Origin: Nevskia soli DSM 19509
Lineage (GTDB): Bacteria; Pseudomonadota; Gammaproteobacteria; Nevskiales; Nevskiaceae
Reading direction: 5' to 3'
NCBI RefSeq assembly: GCF_000711955.1
Contig: NZ_KL544000.1
Span: forward strand, 1 to 64,000
Length of the DNA stretch: 64,000 nt
Shown: positions 60,082-64,000 of the stretch, in pieces
Layout of the letters: every line of letters starts with the position of its first letter
Position numbering within the stretch: position 1 is the stretch's first letter
Notes under the pieces: model-generated
The model's database searches: none
What the model saw: the letters and a program-made list of their open reading frames with translations, nothing else
What the model was told of the DNA's origin: nothing
Translations under genes and position numbers: made by a program

Positions 60082-61302
60082 TCAGGCTTTGGCATCCGCC
60101 GGTACCGCATTCAATTCCAGTCTGGATTCCGGCATCAGCACACAACGTGTTCCGCCCGCGGAATACATTTTAGGAATACAGCGGTTGCAGGAAGTGCACC
60201 CGGACACGGCCGCCAGCCCCTGCTCCAGTTCCCTGACGAAATCCGGGTTATGGATGAGCGCGCGCCCCATCACCACAGCCTCGAAGCCATCGGCCGCCGC
60301 CTGTCGGATTCCTTCCAGCGATCTGATTCCGCCCAGGTATGCCAGTGGCATGTGGACGCCTGCGCGTACCTTCAGGGAGTGCGGTCGCAGGTATGACTCG
60401 AGAAATGGTACCTCGGGCTCCCATAGCTTCATCAAACGGTTCGAAAACCTGAACATCGCTCCGCCCTCGGGCGCGACTTCGGAGGGCATGTTGCTGCCAA
60501 AAATGGCCCAGGGTGCTTCCGCGTTCATGCCGCCGCTTAGCACCAGCAGATGCGCGCCTGCGCGCTCCAGCGCCTTCGCTACCAGGACTGCATCTTCCGC
60601 GGTACCGCCGCCTTTGAAGCCCTCGTGGACACCGATCTTGCAGATCACCGCGACATCTCTGCCGACGGCATCGAGCACGTCGGACAGCACTCGCACCGGG
60701 AATCGCACCCGATCGTCTGCGCTCGGTCCGCCCCACTGGTCGCGCCGCTTGTTGTAGGCCGGCGAGATGAACTGGCTCAGCAGGTAACCGTGCCCCATGT
60801 GAATTTCGACCGCGTCGAAGCCTGCATCCCGCGCCAGGCGGGCGCCGGCCGCAAACTCGGTGCTTACTTGCGCCAGGTCCGCCTCGGTCATCGCGCGCTT
60901 GAACGGCCGGCCGGCAATGACGCCCGGAGGGTAGAAGCCGGATGAGGAACTCATCGCGCAGCGCGTCGAAAGACGTGGCAGGAAGCAGAAGGCGCCGCCA
61001 TGCGTGATCTGGGCCGAAACGGCACCATTTTCGCGATGAACGGCATCGGTCAGGGCCCGCAGGTGCCTGAGGTTGCCGGCATTGAGCACAAGCTGATCCT
61101 CGAAGGTGCGGCCATCGGGGCTCACCGCGCAGTAGGCCACCGTGGTGAGTGCGGCACCACCTGCGGCAATGCGCTGGTGGTGTTCCACCAGCAACCTGGA
61201 CGGCACGCCGCCCTTGGCCATACCCTCGTTGGTGGCCGCCTTGATTACCCGGTTCCGCAGCTCAATCGGGCCCATTCGCCATGGCTGGAACATGTCGATC
61301 AT
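60082..61302 (-). CDS. NADH:flavin oxidoreductase (old yellow enzyme-like) with Cys cluster motif
   Basis: 406 residues, FMN TIM barrel. MGPIELRNRVIKAATNEGMA near the N-terminus, QITHGGAF near 100-107, EIHMGHGYLLSQFISPAYNKRRDQWGG near 168-194 with the catalytic region, and DGFEAVVMGRALIHNPDFV near 345-363 are OYE hallmarks. CX2CX2CX11C near 375-393 (CTSCNRC...C) resembles the Fe-S motif of enoate/2,4-dienoyl-CoA reductases, but the C-terminal NAD(P) domain of those enzymes is absent. AGGAGG precedes the start. It follows the SDR gene by 12 bp, so the two form one unit. Confidence 0.88.
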   Translation of the reverse strand: MIDMFQPWRMGPIELRNRVIKAATNEGMAKGGVPSRLLVEHHQRIAAGGAALTTVAYCAVSPDGRTFEDQLVLNAGNLRHLRALTDAVHRENGAVSAQITHGGAFCFLPRLSTRCAMSSSSGFYPPGVIAGRPFKRAMTEADLAQVSTEFAAGARLARDAGFDAVEIHMGHGYLLSQFISPAYNKRRDQWGGPSADDRVRFPVRVLSDVLDAVGRDVAVICKIGVHEGFKGGGTAEDAVLVAKALERAGAHLLVLSGGMNAEAPWAIFGSNMPSEVAPEGGAMFRFSNRLMKLWEPEVPFLESYLRPHSLKVRAGVHMPLAYLGGIRSLEGIRQAAADGFEAVVMGRALIHNPDFVRELEQGLAAVSGCTSCNRCIPKMYSAGGTRCVLMPESRLELNAVPADAKA

Positions 61303-61313
61303 GGCTCCTCCTA

Positions 61314-62270
61314 TCAAGCGCCCTGGGGGACGGCGGGCACTGAGGCCAGATTCAAGCCGGTAACGCGCTCGCTGTACTGCCACAGCGCGCGGGCAAGCTC
61401 TTCGTTGCTCGCCGCCTTTCCAGGCTGCTGCTGTGCAGGGCGGCCGAACGCCTGAAAAATACCGCGAGGCCCGAGGAATGCCCCACCGGGAACTTCGGGA
61501 TCGGCGGCGGCCATCACGATGGACTGGGCACCTTCCCGCGGGGTCTGGCCGAAATGGCCCAGCCCCCAGGCCAGCAGTTCGCTCGATACGCGTTGCAGCA
61601 ACGCGTCACCGGCCGAGCGCGGCCGGTTGCGGCCTAGCGTGGTCCGGCACACGCCCGGATGCACGGCAATGCTTCTCAACAAGCTACCGCTGTCGGCAAG
61701 TTTGCGCTGTAATTCAAGGGCGAAGAGCAGACACGATAGCTTCGCTTGGCGATACGCCACAATCGGCTGGTATCCGCCGGCGGTGAAGTCGAGATTGTCC
61801 AGCCTTAGCCGTGCTCCGCCCTGCACCAGGCTGCTCACGGTAATGATGCGTGCTGACCGGCTCAGGGCCGGCAGCAGCAGATGCGTCCAGCGGAAATGAC
61901 CCAGGTGCGCAATCGCGAAGGTCAGCTCGTGTCCCTCAGAGTTGCGGCGGAGCTGCGAAGGCGGGTAGATACCGGCGTTGTTGACCAGGATATCCACCGT
62001 GGATATATCGCGCCGCAATCCAGCGGCAGCCTTGGCGATGGAATCCGGCTCAGCCAGATCAGCTACCACGCCACTAATGCGCTGACGCGGAAACGCGACG
62101 GACATCCGTGCCTGTGCTTCGGCCAGGGCCTGAGCTTGGACGTCGACCAGTACCAGGTCCGCTCCCAGCAGCGCCAAGCTCTCCGCTGCGCCAAAGCCAA
62201 GGCCGTGTGCAGCGCCGGTGATGACCGCTGTCTTGCCGCGCAGGGGCGTTGCGTCCTGTTGTTGGGGCAT
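61314..62270 (-). CDS. Short-chain dehydrogenase/reductase
   Basis: 318 residues from the ATG at 62270 (a TTG at 62282 is an alternative). Rossmann motif TGAAHGLGFG near 18-27, NNAGIY near 95-100, VSS near 149-151 and YRQAK near 173-177 (catalytic Tyr and Lys) are complete. It resembles retinol dehydrogenase/WW-oxidoreductase-type SDRs. A TetR operator candidate lies at 62312-62329. With the OYE gene it may act on an unsaturated carbonyl or steroid-like substrate; that is inference. Confidence 0.9.
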   Translation of the reverse strand: MPQQQDATPLRGKTAVITGAAHGLGFGAAESLALLGADLVLVDVQAQALAEAQARMSVAFPRQRISGVVADLAEPDSIAKAAAGLRRDISTVDILVNNAGIYPPSQLRRNSEGHELTFAIAHLGHFRWTHLLLPALSRSARIITVSSLVQGGARLRLDNLDFTAGGYQPIVAYRQAKLSCLLFALELQRKLADSGSLLRSIAVHPGVCRTTLGRNRPRSAGDALLQRVSSELLAWGLGHFGQTPREGAQSIVMAAADPEVPGGAFLGPRGIFQAFGRPAQQQPGKAASNEELARALWQYSERVTGLNLASVPAVPQGA

Positions 62271-62311
62271 GCGTTTCGTCAACTTGCGTCCAGGGGGCTC
62301 TGTTGCAGTAT

Positions 62312-62329
62312 ATACGAAACGATTTGTAT
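62312..62329. promoter_or_regulatory. TetR operator candidate upstream of the SDR gene
   Basis: ATACAAATCGTTTCGTAT on the minus strand is an imperfect inverted repeat 42 bp before the SDR start. A near-identical copy lies at 63021-63036 before the TetR gene. Confidence 0.65.
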
Positions 62330-62350
62330 CAAAACATCATTTCTTCGGCG

Positions 62351-62953
62351 TTACTTGCCGCGAACTTTGAAGCCCTGCAGCACGGTATGGACCAGCTTTT
62401 CGATCCAGTCTTCGCTCAAAGTGTCGAGGAGGAAATACAGACGGATCGCTATGGCGCCCTGGATCATGTCGATGGCCAGTTCGATGTCGGTGCCTTTGGG
62501 GAGCTCGCCACGCTGGATGGCCCGGGCGAACACCAGACGCATCGGGACACGCCGCTGCTCGTTGATCACGATCAGCGCATCGGCCAGCTCCGGCCTATGC
62601 ACGCATTCGGCCGCCAGCATTGGCAACACCGACTTCAGCGGAGAATGCTGCATCAGTTTCAGGAACTCGTGGAACATGGCAATCAGATCAGCTGACAGGT
62701 TGCCTTTGTCGACTAGGTCGACCGCTGGCAGTTGCCGGAAGATCGCCATCACCAGGTTCTGCTTGGTCCCCCAGCGCCGGTAGATCGTCGCCTTGCTGGC
62801 TTTAGCCGCCGCAGCGACCTTGTCGAAGGTGAGATCGCTGTACCCCTCTGTGCTCAGGATGCGCAGCACTGCCGTGAAGATGGCGCGCTCGGAGTCGGCG
62901 CTGAGCGGCCGACCGGGGGAGCGGCGCGAAGTTTTTTTGGAGGCGGTGGGCAT
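62351..62953 (-). CDS. TetR-family transcriptional regulator
   Basis: 200 residues. N-terminal HTH (ERAIFTAVLRILSTEGYSDLTFDKVAAAAKASKATIYRRWGTKQNLVMAIFRQL, about 23-75) and a helical ligand-binding domain with a TetR_C-like layout. Matching palindromes before this gene and before the SDR gene point to autoregulation and control of the SDR-OYE pair. The gene to its right (DUF1302) is divergent and shares the same site. Confidence 0.92.
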   Translation of the reverse strand: MPTASKKTSRRSPGRPLSADSERAIFTAVLRILSTEGYSDLTFDKVAAAAKASKATIYRRWGTKQNLVMAIFRQLPAVDLVDKGNLSADLIAMFHEFLKLMQHSPLKSVLPMLAAECVHRPELADALIVINEQRRVPMRLVFARAIQRGELPKGTDIELAIDMIQGAIAIRLYFLLDTLSEDWIEKLVHTVLQGFKVRGK

Positions 62954-63020
62954 GGGTGTAATCGATGTTCCGCAATTTTCGCACGATTCGACTTGCGGCG
63001 TTCCCTAGTTTTATATATGG

Positions 63021-63036
63021 TACAAATCGTTTCATA
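63021..63036. promoter_or_regulatory. TetR operator candidate between TetR and DUF1302 genes
   Basis: TACAAATCGTTTCATA shares 15 of 16 bases with the site before the SDR gene. It lies 68 bp upstream of the TetR start and 78 bp upstream of the divergent outer-membrane protein gene, so it may control both. Confidence 0.65.
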
Positions 63037-63113
63037 ATAAAATCGCCTCTAGCCACTGGGAGAGGCGCTCCGAGCCGTCCACAAGGAACGGCATCGACCG
63101 AGGGGGTGATGAC

Positions 63114-64000
63114 ATGGGGCTGGAAGTTGGAAGTGGTGCACTGAGTGCACGTCCATTGATTGGGCGGATGGGATGGCTCACCGTTGTGGCGATCTCATGC
63201 TTGGCTCTGCCGCCGCGCTGCCTTGCGGGAAGCGCGGATCTGTGGAATGGCGCCTCGCTCGACTACAAGCTCGCCCTGTCTTACGGAGTGGGCGTGCGGA
63301 CAGGAAATCCAAACAACGCACTGATCAACGGGCCGGTCGATCCTTTCCAGTCCTACCTGTTCCCGGTATTGCCCCAAGGACAGCCGCCACAGATTTTCCG
63401 CTTCACCCATTCTGGGTTGTCGACCACCATCAACTCGGACGACGGCGACCGTAATTTCAAGGCGGGCAGCCTCATCAACAACCGGGTAACGGCTTTGGGT
63501 GAACTGCAGGTCCATTGGAACAACTACGGCGTCGTGGCCAGCGGGGACGTGTTCTACGACCAGGTCTATCACCACCCGAACGATAACGACTCGCCGGACA
63601 CCAACAACACTGATTTGCCGAATACACACTGGACTCCTGGGGCACGCTATTACGACGGGCAGCGCTTCCGTCTCCTCGACGCCTATGCATACGGCGACTG
63701 GAGCATCGGCGATATGAGCCTCGATCTGCGCGTGGGGCAGCAGTTGGTAGCATGGGGCCAGAGCCTCTTTTTTTCCGGTGTCGCCTTAGCGCAGGGGCGG
63801 GCAGACGCGACCAAGGCGTTCATACCGGGCGCGGAGGTCAAGAGCATCCTGCTCCCCACGAACCAGGTGTCGCTGCGCCTGAGCCTCACCAACGAACTGT
63901 CTCTGCTGGGCTATTACAAGCTGGCCTTCCGCGCAAGCGAGATCTTCCCGGAAGGAGACTATTTCTCTCCCTCCGACGCCATTGGTCCGGGCGCAACCTT
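63114..64000 (+). CDS. DUF1302-family outer-membrane protein (N-terminal part, cut by window edge)
   Basis: The first 295 codons are in view and no stop is met before the right edge. A long leader with a hydrophobic core (about 20-40) ends at RCLAGSADL. The body reads DYKLALSYGVGVRTGNP, FKAGSLINNRVTALGELQVHWNNYGVVASGDVFYDQVYHH, VGQQLVAWGQSLFFSGVALAQGRADATKAFIPGAEVKSILLPTNQVSLRL, the DUF1302 barrel pattern. Such proteins often travel with DUF1329 proteins and are tied to uptake of hydrophobic compounds in steroid or alkane degraders. GAGGGGG precedes the start. Confidence 0.85.
   Translation, partial: MGLEVGSGALSARPLIGRMGWLTVVAISCLALPPRCLAGSADLWNGASLDYKLALSYGVGVRTGNPNNALINGPVDPFQSYLFPVLPQGQPPQIFRFTHSGLSTTINSDDGDRNFKAGSLINNRVTALGELQVHWNNYGVVASGDVFYDQVYHHPNDNDSPDTNNTDLPNTHWTPGARYYDGQRFRLLDAYAYGDWSIGDMSLDLRVGQQLVAWGQSLFFSGVALAQGRADATKAFIPGAEVKSILLPTNQVSLRLSLTNELSLLGYYKLAFRASEIFPEGDYFSPSDAIGPGAT

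Overview
The window is a stretch of high-GC bacterial chromosome. Gene order and content fit a gammaproteobacterium, possibly of the Xanthomonadales/Nevskiales type. The markers are ftsY-ftsE-ftsX-rpoH, hemL, thiD, mtgA, an SAH-riboswitch-controlled ahcY, rimO, mutY-yggX, and many TonB or outer-membrane and regulatory genes. No prophage, CRISPR array, rRNA or plasmid backbone was seen. One tRNA gene (tRNA-Phe) is present. The assignment to a group is inference from gene content.

Layout. 1-13.8 kb is mainly a minus-strand housekeeping block. It holds a cut aldehyde dehydrogenase, a REP-associated transposase between two inverted REP pairs, rpoH, ftsX, ftsE, ftsY, hemL, thiD, an AT-rich gene-free island with DnaA-box matches, mtgA, a TRIC/YicG channel, metF, ahcY and metK. 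metF, ahcY and metK form the methyl cycle. 14-28.5 kb is mostly plus strand: a secreted NTF2-like protein, an amidase, a 630-bp palindromic repeat element, a DUF6471-type regulator, an SPFH protein, an FAD oxidase, an AEC transporter, rimO (minus), asmA, a START-like protein, mutY, yggX and tRNA-Phe.

29-41.8 kb is a carbohydrate-use island: glucokinase, TonB-dependent receptor, sugar-porter MFS, an antiporter remnant, a secreted GH3 enzyme, a tryptophan-halogenase-like flavoprotein, a GPH-family symporter and a LacI-family repressor. Four copies of one palindrome (core TTGACAGCGCTGTCAA) sit at the glk, receptor, halogenase and symporter/lacI promoters, so the locus looks like a self-contained LacI regulon. 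Beta-glucoside or beta-glucan is the likely substrate.

42-47 kb encodes a C4-dicarboxylate system: a NarL-type regulator, a hybrid kinase with a periplasmic sensor, and DctA. 46.9-49.4 kb has a MarR regulator with a divergent aminotransferase, then a LysR gene divergent from pirin. 49.5-59.2 kb is a plus-strand run: pirin, a GAF-AraC regulator, a YcaC-like hydrolase, a chloroperoxidase-like hydrolase, XapX, a YtcJ-like amidohydrolase, DUF1275, DoxX, a secreted glyoxalase-fold protein and an alginate-export-type porin. A decayed membrane-protein gene follows. 60-64 kb holds an old-yellow-enzyme-like oxidoreductase, an SDR and a TetR regulator with two matching operator candidates, and the start of a DUF1302 outer-membrane protein cut by the right edge.
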